Of a stretch of 64,000 bases of DNA, positions 1-10,849 are shown one piece after another (position 1 is the first letter of the stretch; the number at the start of each line of letters is the position of its first letter). Made by a program: the position numbers and the translations under genes. Under the pieces are notes generated by a model, which had not been told where the DNA came from, searched no databases, and saw nothing but the letters and a program-made list of their open reading frames with translations. Source of the stretch: Turritopsis dohrnii (Eukaryota; Cnidaria; Hydrozoa; Anthoathecata; Oceaniidae); the NCBI GenBank assembly GCA_027922465.2, contig BQMF02000004.1:868001-932000 (forward strand), written 5' to 3'.

Positions 1-2
1 TA

Positions 3-3000
3 CAGGCTAATAATGATAGGTTGAGAGCGAGGCTAGCTGAAGCAAAGGAAAAACAACAAAGTTTAAAAAGTGAAAACGAGAAGATGAAACGAGAAGAACA
101 GGCGAATGAATCGTTGCAGAACGAGTTGTTATCGTTGAGGACTGCAGTCAAGTCATTAGCAGAGACAAACGAACGAAAAGACGAAGAAGGGAATAAGATC
201 AAAGAATTGGAAGACGAAATCCGACGGCTGAAACAGGGTGATGGTGTTAGTCTTCCGGGTAGTCCGAATCGGAGTCGACTGCACTTAGATGGGTTGCACG
301 ATGAAAAACGGAATGTGAAGAAAATAATTACAGAAAATCAAAATTTGAAGTTCGATCTGGAAAGAGCTCAGCAGGACGTTCGAAGGTTGGCAGAGTTGGC
401 GGACCAGAAACAGAAAGATGTCTCGGCAGAACAGGTTCGCCAAACACGGATGAAAAAGCTCGAGGAGAAAGTGAAACGTTTAGAAGATGAAAAGACCTTG
501 CTTCGTGACAACATGAAGGATATGGAATTAACTAATGAAAATGCCGAAAATGAGATCCGATACTTGAAGAAAAATCTGGATGATTGTAGCAAAACGAAAG
601 CTGATGACGTAGAAGAGATAAACAAGCTGCGTTCGTTTATCAAAGATCTTCATGTTCAGCGGGAGAGTCAGACGAGAAACGATGAAGACATGCGAGCACT
701 GAATGAAACGATGGATGGTATAAGAAGCCAATTACGCGAAATGCAAGAGATTAATCGAACCATCGAAGCGGAGAAAGATCGTCTTTCCGACGAGTTGAAA
801 ACTCTGAAGAAACACAACAAAGTAAATGAAGAGAAACAGATAAGCGAAGCGCAAGAAGAGAAAGAAAAACTACAAGCAGAGTTGGCAAAGTCCGATGTAA
901 AGTTACACGAAGCGCGACTTCAGAATCGAGAATTGGAAGACATGTGTACGAAGTTGACAGAAGAGATGGAAAAAATTCGAGAAGGTATCAGTGAAACACA
1001 CTTCGCTGATTGGTTGGAAAAAGACGTAGACAGGAGGCTAGCTTTGTTGAGTCCAGAATCGCATCGAAGTGAGGTTACGTTTGATGGAAAGAGAGATCAC
1101 ATGCGAGTCATCCGAAAACTACAAATCGAAAATCAGCTGATTCGAGCGAAAATGTCCAGTCTAGCGGATGAGGCTGTTGCGACTACGAAGATTATCGCTG
1201 ATATGGAGCGAGGACACGGACACCTTACAGGTTTGTGTAAACAAGGTTGATATTACGACGTAGTATCGATCGTTACGACATAGTATCGATCACTACCGCG
1301 TAATATCGATCATCACAGCGTAATTTAGATCATTACTGCGTAATATCGATCATTACGACAATATGTTAAAAGTTTTTATTTATTCTCTTCTCAGGTACTC
1401 TTCGCTGTCATTTGATTCTCCAAAAGCCTGCCACTGGCAAACTCCTGGATAGCTCGTTACAACAATACCACAGTGATTATCAAATTCTTGAGAAGAACTT
1501 CAAGAGCTTAGAAGATAGATATGACAAAGGGAAAAATTTCAGTGATCGACGAAACTACGCCTGGGATTTGTTCGGCAATGCTTCAGCTACCATTGCTAAT
1601 ATTCAAACCATACTCGATGAGGGTCTGGTAAGAGTGGAAGAAGATTTGGAAAGAGATTTTACCGACAATGAGTTCGAAGAAAAAGATTACAGATCCCGAC
1701 TTTGGATCTTAAGGCGACGTTTAAGTGACGTTGAGAATCGTCATCGGGAACTACAGCTTCGTGCAGAAGAGTTAAACTTACGGCTTGACGCAAAAACGAC
1801 GGAGTTCGAAGTGACGCAAGACGAGTTGAAAGATACGACGCGTGATTTAGAGTCACGTGAGAACAGCCTCCAGAAACTTAAGTTCGACTTACGTAGACTC
1901 GCTAATGAGAACAATAAGTTAAAGGATCTTATCTATAGCTTGAAAAATAATCAAGACAAAACTGTCGGTGCCGTCATATTAGAAAACGAAGGTTTACAAC
2001 AGGCTATTAATAATCAAGATCATCAAATGAAGACAATCGAGTCCGACTTAGATGAGATATTAAGTAAACTGGATGAAAAAGACAAATCGATAAACGGATT
2101 GAAAAGAATGAGAGACAACGCAGAGAAAGAATGCGAGGCTATGAAAAACAGGATCGCTTACTTGGAAAAGAGGCTGAAGGAAGTCACAGCGCAGAGAGAC
2201 AAACTCAAGACCGAAGCTGATAACCGTGCAGGATACATGGGCAGTTGCCATGACGATCACGGGACAATACACATGCTGCGAGACGACTTAAAGCGCATAT
2301 CGAAAGAAAACGCCGACTTGAAACAAGACATCGTTTTAAAACAGCGTCAAATGTATGACATGTCGAAAGACTTACACAAGCTGAACATGCAACAGAATTT
2401 AGATTCAAGCTTTAGTAAGCAAGATCGGAAATCATCCGGTCGTACAAGGGACGAAATCGGAATAAAAATGATACAAGATTTAGCAGAGCTCAAAGCACAA
2501 AAGTTTCTTCTCGAAACAAAATTAAAAGATCTGGAACGACACAAAAATGAAAAGCTCGATAACTCAGCCGAACAGTTCTTTGAAAAAGCGTTCAAAGCGA
2601 AGCTAATCGAGAAAGAGAAAGAAATCGAGAAACTGAAGCGAGACAAGTCTTCAGCGAAGCCTGGTAAAAGTCTCAATGCATCACGAGATGACACCCTGAG
2701 TGACGTCAATACGTCGCTGGATAGCGTCAGTGACCCGAAATCAACGCGTGATATAAAAAGACAAAACATTCAATTGAAAAGTGAAAACGAGCTGTTGCAA
2801 GGAGTTATCAATAAGAAGAATCTGAATGAGCAAGTTCAGTTTGAAAAACAGAGGCAAGAACTTGAACGAAAGGTTCAACAACAGCAAGCCGAAGTTGAAA
2901 ATCTGACGTCAGACGTCGAATCAAAAAGAAAAAAAATTAAAAGTCTGATCAAAGCAATCGAAGGTCTAAAAGAGGGAAACCTCGACAAGAAGACAAAGCA

Positions 3001-6000
3001 ACAATTAACAGACCTGCTGAACGCCGCCAGACAAGACGAGATTAAAATGCTGACCGACAAATTAGATCAAAAAGAAAAGGAAATCGAAAATTGGCGATCA
3101 AAAGCTCGTGATTACGAACGCCGACACCATCCGACATCTCTTACGTCATCCGATGACGATAAATTTCAAAACGTATATTTGCACCCAGTTGAGCCGTCTG
3201 CTAGCGCCCCTACGCCACACGACGGCTTTCTAGATCGTAACACGCCACAATTTCAAAATAATTCGCCACTTGGAACGCCTAAAAGTAATAAATCTGATAG
3301 CGGTTTTGTACAAGCAGCCAAAGCACCATACGCTGGAGAGCCATACGCCATATCTAAAGATCTCATTGATTTAACTGATGCCCCAGTTTACGAGGTACTG
3401 CTCCCTTACGAAAAAATGTCGGAAAGTCTGATTCCTAGACCAATACATAAACCATCCAATGTTGAAACTGCCGCTAAAAAAACGGTCAAAAAACCGGTTT
3501 CAAACAATCACTCTAAGATCCCAGTTACACCAAGCAAAAGAAAATACCTTCCATCTCCACATCAATACGAAATCCCTAGCGACGCCTCAGCCAGTGGAAG
3601 TGGTGGAGCGGTGGTCGATGGGAAAGGGTCAAAGTCCAACAAAAAGGTAACTGATTTCGAATCTCATATAAATCGACTTAACGACGAGCTTGACATATAC
3701 CGGATGAAATTACGGCTGACCGAACACGACAACTTACAGTCACTTGACCAGAACGGTTTAGCTGACGTCATAGAGTATCAAATACAAGCACGAATTTCTG
3801 ATGAAACTGTACATTTGAGACAACACATGGACGAACTTAAAAGCTTTAACGATTCTTTGTGTAATAAACTTAAAGACTTAGAAAATAAAAAGTTTTTTAT
3901 GGAGAGTAAGGCCAACACATCAGGCGAACTCGGACTTCAAGATAAACTCGATTTGACCACGGAAGAAAACAACACGCTGAGAGATCTGCTGGACACACAA
4001 ACTCAGAATGTGAGATCACAAGAAGCGGTTATAAGGACGCTGAAGACTGATATAACTGAGCACAGGGCACGGGAAAAACAGCGAGACAATTATGAGCTTT
4101 TGTCTCAAACCCTGAAAGAACGAAAAACAGAACTGAAGAACCTGAAGAAGCAAATGAAGGAAAACGAAAAATCACTTCAGAAAGAAAAACGAAAATGGAA
4201 ACATGACGTGAAGGTATTGAAGGCCAGAGTGAAGGGAGAAGAGAATTTAACTCGAAAAATAAGCGAGCAATTGACCACTATTGAAAATCTCAATCTTACG
4301 ATCGACCAACTTCGAAACAAAATCGATTCTGAAAGCGATACAGCGATTAAAACCGTGGACGGACTACAAAAAAGTTTAACAGATGGAAACTTTCAATATC
4401 AGAAACTTAAAGACCAGTACGATGACATGGCGCTTCGTCTGAAAAATAACGAAGAGGAAATTTTGGCGCTCCATGAAAACTTGCAAGCCAAAGATACTGA
4501 GTTTGAAATTGTCCTTAAAGATGCTGAGTCATCATTAGAAGACACAAAAGAAAAACTTGCCGAAAGAAAACGAGAAAATGAAGACTTGAAAAAGTGCATA
4601 CTTGAACAGGACAACATTTTACACGAAATGAAATCGTTGTTGGAAGAGAAGAACGGCTCTTCTGCGCATGCTCAAGACAATGCCGCTGAACAGGAAGAAA
4701 AATATTATAAACTTTTGAAAGAATACGACTACGAAAAAACACGATTTCGCGATGTGAAGGAGAGCTTGAAAGATGCACTCCTAAAAAAAAGCCAACAGCT
4801 GGAGACCATGCAGAAGGATTTTGAAGCTTATAAGATTACGGCAGCAGAAAAGGAAAAAGAGTTAAAGCAAGAAGTAGCAGATCTTAAGTTACTGATAGAG
4901 GAGGAGAGTGTATCTACGAATTCAGAACTGACCTTGACCAAAACAGAAATATCTTCTTTGCAAGACGAATTGTCTCGCTCACTCAAATCCTACGCCGAAT
5001 TAACAGAAGAAAATTCAAAATTAACGAGTCGAAATAAGACACTCTCAGAGGCAAATGACTTGTTAGAAGATGAGTTGTCGTCATTAAGAAGTACTGAAGT
5101 AGCACGCGGTAGAAGCGGCGTTGATGGTCGACCAGATTCTGCTGACGAACAAGAAGATTTCGAGAAGGATAATGATTTGGAGATTGAGTACGAAATCTTA
5201 AAAGGTTGCCATGACGAACTAGAAGCCGAAGCAGAAGCTTTGAGAAAAACAATTTCTGAATTTGAACGAAAAGAAAAGGAGGGAGATGAGCAATTGACAC
5301 AAGCCAAAGATGATCTGAAGCAGACCAAAGGGGATTTAGAACAGACCAAAGGGGATTTAGTACGAACGAAAAACGACCTTGAACGAACACTGGAATTTTT
5401 GAGGGAGTTGTCTTCGAAGTCTGATGCCATCGAAACAGAGAAGAACGATATGCGAATTGAAAAAGATGAAAAAATATCTTTGCTTGAAGAAAAAATCAAA
5501 CAGCTAGAAGATATAGGTAGTCAAGACAAAGTTGATGAATACAAACAACTGCTGGAACGTAGTGAAAAAAGAAATGAAAAAAGTCAAGATATGATTGGTC
5601 AGTTGGAAGATGTAACTGACCAATTAGAAAGCGAAATCAAGCAGAAAGACCAGCTAATTGGTCAATTGGAAAATCAATTAAAAGATGAAGAGAATGAAAG
5701 CACTTCCTTATTCGAAGAAAACGCTCGCCTCAGACTTCTAATGGAGGAGTTAAAACGTCAACAAAATGCTGATCTCAGCAAATCCGAACATAATATCAAA
5801 AAGCTAACCAAGCAGCTGATGTCATCGAGGCAAGATTCATTATCAAAAGACATCATCATTAAAAGTTTGGAACATTCACTAAATGATTGGATAAATAAAG
5901 CAGCGAAACAAACAGAGCGAATGGGTGAGCTAGAAGAAAAGCTTGTAGTTTGTGATGTTGACAGAAACGTTTCAATGGATGACAGCCATATTGAAAATCA

Positions 6001-7963
6001 TGTGTCAGTTTTAAAATCGGATATCGATCGTAAGGACAAACTCATTACAACACTGAAGAATGAAATCGAGGCTAAGGATCAACAGTACGTCACAGTGATG
6101 GCGTCTTTAAACAAGAGGAGACAAGAATCGAAAAGTAATTTAGCCATGCAAGCTCGATTACATAATGAACTGGAAAGCAAAGAAGATTTAATTCGTAATT
6201 TAAAATTTCAGCTCAAGTCGAGTGAATGTAATTTAACAGAGGATTCAGACGACTCGTATCGTGTCACGGACGTATCGATGGATGAACGTTTAGACGGTCC
6301 TAACCAAATCGAAACGGATTTGGATAATCAAGACAACTATCAAATGATTCAGGATCAACGAGAAAGTTTGAGCATAATGGCGGAACAGCTGCAAGCTAAA
6401 AGAAAGAGGAACCTTTCGTTAACAAGAGAAGTTGCAGGCTGCCACAAAAAGTATTTAGACTTGAATAAAGACAAAAATAGGCTGGAGACCGAGAACGAGA
6501 ATTTAAAAATAGAATTGGAAGAAGCCAAAGAAAAGCTGCAGGAACTTAGAGAGTTTGTCCATGGATCACCAAACACGAGCTTTAATGATGAGAATGTATC
6601 AACGAATCTAAAGAAAAAGCTTTTCACTGCCTACAAAGAAATAAGAGAGAAAAAGGTAGAAATCTCTGCCTTCCGTATGACCATAGAAGCAAAAACGCTA
6701 GAGGTAGAGTCTTTGGAAAAGGAATTACATTCCTTGCGTTCTAACTATTTCTCATTGGCTAGTAAAATCAAGGACGAACCAACTAAATTATTCGAATATA
6801 ATCATTCGAAAGATATTCGTGTTTTGCTACAAGAAATCAGAGAAAAAGAAGAAAATGAACAAGAGCTGCAACACCAGAATACTGAGCTACGAAAACTATT
6901 GGTTGAAAATTCGAAGAGATGTGATTGGCTACAAAACGAACTGTCCAAAATGGCGGGAAAATTAAAACGTGTTGAGCATGAAATGATCATCGATGACAAA
7001 TCATTAAAGGAGAGATTTTTTAGTGAATATTCCGAAGTGTTTGATGTCACCCCTTTAACAGGTGATAGTTTGACGGGCGTTTCAGAGGATCAAACTCTTA
7101 CGCCCAAAATTTTGTTGCGTGATGATATCGGAAATGAAACGTTTTTATTGGACGGTTTCGAAGAGGGTGAAAATGAAACATTCAACGTCGGAGATGAAAG
7201 TGTTGGCCGAGCAAGAAATGAAGCGCCGATTTCCCCACAAAAGAGTTCCGATAATCCAAACATGATCCAGGAATTTCTCGAGCAATTGAAACTTCTCAAA
7301 GAGAAAAACATTTTTACCGAAAAGAACAATGAAAATATTATGCAGAAAGTGAAGATGGAATTATCAGACTTGAGTGAACAGCTATCCATAAAAAATGACG
7401 ACGATATCCAACAGAGAAATAACGACAGTAATATTGACGACAACGGTAACGTCACTAACACCTTCTAACGGCACTTTATGATCCGACGTGACGTTACACT
7501 GACGACTTCTTTCCACAAACACATAACATCCATTCACCTGTGTGTTACTTGTCGTATGTTGCGTTAAGTACTTTTGTTGATTAAAAACAATTTAAGTGTG
7601 TAATTAAGCCCTTACGATCAAAATATCTGACGTGAAAATAAGACCTTGTATACACTATGTTTAGTATTGGAGCAAATGAAAGAAAAGCTGTTGCGGAGTC
7701 AACACGAGAATACGATCTTGAAGAACAGGCTGGCACTTCAAAAAAGTCACCACGACATCGAGATGGAGCATTTGCAAACATCTTTACAGCAAGTCAAAGA
7801 TGAACATGTGCAATCGTTGAAAAGCGATCTGGAAACGAATATGAAGGAAAAAATAGCCAATCAGATGAAGATCAGAACAATGGAACAGACAATCGCTGAA
7901 AACGAGAAAAAAATCAGCGAACTGCTGAAAGGAAGCCAGCAATTCAAAGAATATATGGTCTGA
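3..7963 (+). CDS. Giant coiled-coil protein, 3' part of gene (exons 3..1230, 1395..7445, 7665..7963)
   Basis: The frame is open from base 3, so the 5' end lies outside the window (or the exon begins after the TACAG at 1-5). Three exons join in phase: donor 1231 to acceptor AG 1393-1394 (phase 1), and donor 7446 to acceptor AG 7663-7664 (phase 1). Together they give 7,578 nt, about 2,525 residues plus stop. Almost all of it is Lys/Glu/Leu-rich coiled coil. Breaks are a Ser/Thr/Pro-rich linker at about 3130-3640 and acidic Ser-rich stretches near 6230-6300 and 7030-7250. There is no transmembrane segment or enzymatic motif. Such proteins act as scaffolds at centrosomes, cilia, Golgi or filaments. 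A CDK5RAP2/pericentrin-type centrosomal role is only a guess, because the diagnostic N-terminus is missing. Coding is certain; identity is unknown. Confidence 0.85.
1231..1394 (+). other. Intron of the first coiled-coil gene
   Basis: This short phase-1 intron of 164 bp has donor GTTTGTG and acceptor TTCTCTTCTCAG. Splicing it keeps the frame open into the 6-kb exon, whereas reading through meets a stop at 1248-1250. It holds a five-copy minisatellite. Confidence 0.85.
1257..1356 (+). repeat. 20-bp minisatellite, five copies, inside an intron
   Basis: Five contiguous 20-bp units start at 1257, 1277, 1297, 1317 and 1337. The core is GCGTAATATCGATCATTAC with a few substitutions per copy. It fills most of the intron between the first two exons. 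The GATC-containing core recurs at exact 20-bp spacing. No function is evident. Confidence 0.9.
7665..7963 (+). CDS. Terminal exon of the first coiled-coil gene
   Basis: The 6-kb exon runs to a stop at 7466-7468 if not spliced. A good donor (CAACG|GTAACG, GT at 7446) is followed 219 bp later by an acceptor (TATGTTTAG, AG 7663-7664). Splicing joins phase 1 to phase 1 and adds 98 residues of typical coiled coil, ending in TGA at 7961-7963. The added part is rich in Glu/Lys/Gln with heptad leucines, like the body of the protein, which supports a true exon. Retaining the intron would give a shorter C-terminus ending in Asn-Thr-Phe. Alternative splicing is possible. Confidence 0.7.
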
Positions 7964-8111
7964 AAATTTAAACTTTCGTGAGTCTGTTACACAAAGAAAA
8001 AACAGGTTATTCGTTTCTTGTGTAGTCACGTGACTAACACATACATACCTCTATGCTGACAGCAAGCTGTTGTCTTCACAATTATGAGAAAAGCCTGCGT
8101 ACTAGGTTGTA

Positions 8112-8117
8112 AATAAA
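8112..8117 (+). terminator. Polyadenylation signal AATAAA
   Basis: A canonical AATAAA lies about 150 bp after the stop of the terminal exon at 7963, a normal 3' UTR distance. No cleavage-site evidence is available. Confidence 0.5.
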
Positions 8118-8194
8118 ACACATTGTAAATAATGATTATTTGATTTTGTAAATATAACATGTGAAGACATATTGCTTAACTCGAACATAAAATG

Positions 8195-8261
8195 TTTTAC
8201 CCCCGGGAACCATATAAACTGATTAATTTTTAACCCCCGAGAATGGAATAAACTGCTTAAT
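8195..8261 (+). repeat. Two-copy direct repeat of about 34 bp
   Basis: Two adjacent diverged copies both contain ACCCCCG, then a purine-rich stretch, then ATAAACTG and TTAAT. They lie in non-coding DNA just past the 3' end of the first gene. No function is visible. Confidence 0.6.
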
Positions 8262-8631
8262 CAAGAGAGCTGCCATGATGAACCTGATGGAAAGAATGCT
8301 TAAAAGTCTCCAAATCGATTCAATGGAAAGATATTTATTTCTTACAGCAGTGCATATTGGTAGCTGTAAGATGGTGTCCAGTCATGACGTCACAGGTCAA
8401 GTGGTAAAGAAAAGATTTTTTTTTTCGAATTTTTCAAATATTATTGAAGCCCAACCGAAAGAGCTTGAAATTCTAAGTAAAAAACATATATAAACCTTTA
8501 TTACGTAATTTTGTCTACATCAAAAGTTACAGTCTCTTGAAAGTGTTATGACGTCATCGGAGTCTTCGCAAAGCATTGCAAAAATTAGCGATAATGTGCA
8601 CAGACTGTCTGCTGCGTATTTTTAGCTCTTA

Positions 8632-8902
8632 GCTCTTCACATGTAGAAAAATAAGCGGGCTGGCTCGGTTCACCGGACGGATTTTGTCTTGGGTTCACAT
8701 GAGAAAAAACATCCTGACAAACCGGGCTGAAAAATGTCACGTGATTATCATTGTTAGAAAGAATAACATGCGCAAAAGATGAAAAATCTGCCCGGTTAAC
8801 CGGGCTAGAGTGTGTTCACATGGAAAAATTTCAGCCCGCCTTGCCGAGATCTCGCTTTTATGTACCGCTTTGCCGGGTTGATTTTATCCATTTGACGCCC
8901 CC
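8632..8902. mobile_element. Degraded Harbinger-like MITE
   Basis: The right end (reverse complement GGGGGCGTCAAATGGA) matches the terminal repeat of the better-preserved element at 15960-16142. The left end (GCTCTTCACATGTAGA) is a decayed counterpart. TTA flanks both ends (8629-8631 and 8903-8905), as expected of PIF/Harbinger insertions. Internal GCGGGCTGGCTCG and a CGAGATCTCG-like core are shared with the other copy. It also holds the perfect palindrome GCCCGGTTAACCGGGC at 8790-8805. No transposase is encoded. Confidence 0.6.
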
Positions 8903-9442
8903 TTATTGTGTATTTTTGTGTACATTTCGTCTGAACACGCGTGTTAAGATCGATTCATTCATTTCATGGAAATACGAAAGAGTTCAAACATGGAGAAGTG
9001 AGATTTGAATTTGGTCGCCGAGATTTCGAAAAAAACCTTTTGGAATGGGTCGACATCTATAAATATTCTTGATGGATCTAAAAACTCCGACAAAACACTT
9101 TACACTGCATCACATTTCAATAAACCTCCAATCCAATTCTTCGCCCTCTTCCATATATCAAAAGGGCAAAAAGCCCTGGGAACGAGGTTGATTTTAATAT
9201 AATGTAAGATTAAACCATAGCAACGTGATCAATTAATAAAAACCATAGCAACATCCTTCTATTATAATCTTTTCTTTGTATTTGATTACATATGATTAAT
9301 CAAGAATCAAGAATTAATCAATCAATCAAACAAGAAGATTTGTGTTGGAAGCAATCCAATCCAATTAATAAAAGACGTCGAGTCAGCATTTTTTTTTACA
9401 ACGTTCATGTTTCAAATGTCAGATGTCATGTTATACATCAAC

Positions 9443-9673
9443 ATGAAAACCGTGCTCGTGTGGATATCTACCTGCCTTCTTATTTGCAGTATGCAAGCCA
9501 ACCAGAAGCAAATGATAGATGTACGGAAAATTCGAAGAAGACATGGATTTCTTGAAAGGAAGGAACACGGGATTGTGAGCAGCCGTCGGTGGTGTGTGTA
9601 CGCTTTGAAAAGAACGTGCGGCCATCCATATTGTTTTGCCGATTTTAACTTGTTTAAGTTATTGCAGGAATGA
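9443..9673 (+). CDS. Candidate small secreted, cysteine-containing peptide precursor (76 aa)
   Basis: An ATG at 9443 opens a 76-residue frame ending in TGA 9671-9673. Residues 1-19 look like a signal peptide: Met-Lys, then a hydrophobic core, then Ser-Met-Gln-Ala as a plausible cleavage site. The remainder has basic clusters (Arg31-33, Arg39-Lys40, Arg48-Arg49) that could be prohormone-convertase sites. After the last of these come Cys51, Cys59 and Cys64 in a short C-terminal segment. This resembles a neuropeptide or small secreted-peptide precursor. Short open frames arise by chance in AT-rich DNA, there is no homologue I recognise, and no splice or expression evidence. Treat it as a candidate only. 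Confidence 0.35.
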   Translation: MKTVLVWISTCLLICSMQANQKQMIDVRKIRRRHGFLERKEHGIVSSRRWCVYALKRTCGHPYCFADFNLFKLLQE

Positions 9674-9911
9674 GAAACGAAAAATTTGTCATGGATGAAA
9701 AGCAGTACAACAATTTTGAAACTTTATCACTTTCGGTATTTTTTGTTAACATGATGAAAAAAAACCGTTTTGTTCTGAAGTCTTATCCATAAATTCTTGA
9801 TTGATCCATCGAAGCAGCTTTTAGCTCGTTATGATTTTGAAGCATCATGGCGTTTTATATCATCAACAGAAGTTAGTAAGATCTCGGCGAAGTATTTTAA
9901 GAAGTTCTTTT

Positions 9912-9934
9912 ATTATGACGAATTACGTCATAAT
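9912..9934. repeat. Short hairpin, 9-bp stems
   Basis: ATTATGACG and CGTCATAAT are perfect inverted copies separated by AATTA. It lies in non-coding DNA and no associated gene is evident. Confidence 0.5.
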
Positions 9935-10108
9935 TGTTTAACTTAGAAACGAGGCTACAATTTTGGATAATTCATGATTTTATGAATAGGATCATTACCG
10001 TTTCACTTTCATACCTTCATATGAAGTATATCAAAATATTGTAAGCAAATCGCCATTTTGTAGTGTATAAAAAATATATTTATTTATAATAAAAATTTTA
10101 AAAAACTA

Positions 10109-10662
10109 ACTAAGCTTTTCGGACGAATCCATCATCAGGTTATATACAAGTGAATGATGTGAAAAAATTTATCTTAAAATTGTAAAAATGCGTAAATGGC
10201 TAAAAACATTTGTAACAAAAGGAAGGTGCTAAAAAGTGACGCAGAAGGACAATAAACAGTATGACGCTGTATGGCAATAAACTATATGACGTAAGGACGT
10301 GCATGGCACGTGCAAAGGCTAAAAACATGATAGAGAAAAATAGTGAATATAAACCTGGCGAAAAGACTACTAAATAAGGACACTATGTATTGGGATATCT
10401 AAGTGGCTCCGTTTCTAAATAATGTAAGTGTTTTAGAATCATTTTGATTGTTCAGTGACGGTTTCAAAATAGCTATAAAGATTGCCTCTAAATTCTTCCT
10501 TGATTTGTTACATTTAGGTGCCATGCTCAATATTTTCCAAGTGAATTCATGACTTGGGAATTCTATTAAATGTTTTGCAGGTTCCGAATCACCTTTGCCA
10601 GTTTCATGTTCCTTCCATCTGATTATGGCATTTATGGCATTTCTGTGATAGATAGTTTCCAT
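10109..10662 (-). mobile_element. Penelope-like element 3' fragment (GIY-YIG endonuclease C-terminus plus 3' UTR)
   Basis: On the minus strand, 10662-10399 encodes an 87-residue frame. It ends in features of the C-terminal half of metazoan GIY-YIG domains in Penelope-like elements: a His-Leu-Ile-Glu with Pro-x-His-Glu-Phe, then a basic stretch with Leu-Glu-Ala, then Lys-Pro-Ser-Leu-Asn. The GIY and YIG motifs themselves are not seen. Downstream on the same strand, 10139-10109 reads CCTGATGATGGATTCGTCCG followed by AAAAGCTT, the kind of conserved stretch found near 3' ends of such retroelements. A related string occurs at 56515-56545. The element is 5' truncated and inactive. Confidence 0.5.
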
Positions 10663-10689
10663 GAAAAAGAAAAATCCAAATTAGAAGAA

Positions 10690-10848
10690 GAAGAAATGTT
10701 GATACCTCCTAGTTTATTTGACGAAATCAAAGCAACATTGATAGTCGAGTTACCATTCTGCTTCCTGAATGAAAAAGTCTCCAAGAATTTCTTAAAGAAA
10801 TTACATGAATATACCAAAAACAAATTCAATTTTCAGATAAGAAAGTAA
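10690..10848 (+). pseudogene. Possible retroelement linker fragment
   Basis: The plus frame contains Leu-Pro-Phe followed by a Lys-rich helix-like segment and ends in TAA at 10846-10848. It vaguely resembles the segment between reverse transcriptase and GIY-YIG in Penelope-like elements. It lies head to head with the minus-strand fragment. Similarity is weak and it may be coincidental. Confidence 0.2.
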
Positions 10849-10849
10849 T

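Noticed and set aside
368..7461. Many minus-strand open frames across the first coiled-coil gene
   Set aside because: They are shadows of Lys/Glu/Leu codons: Ser/Phe-rich, overlapping a long plus-strand frame with consistent splicing.
8751..9008. 85-codon plus-strand frame
   Set aside because: It overlaps the Harbinger-like MITE and has no domain.
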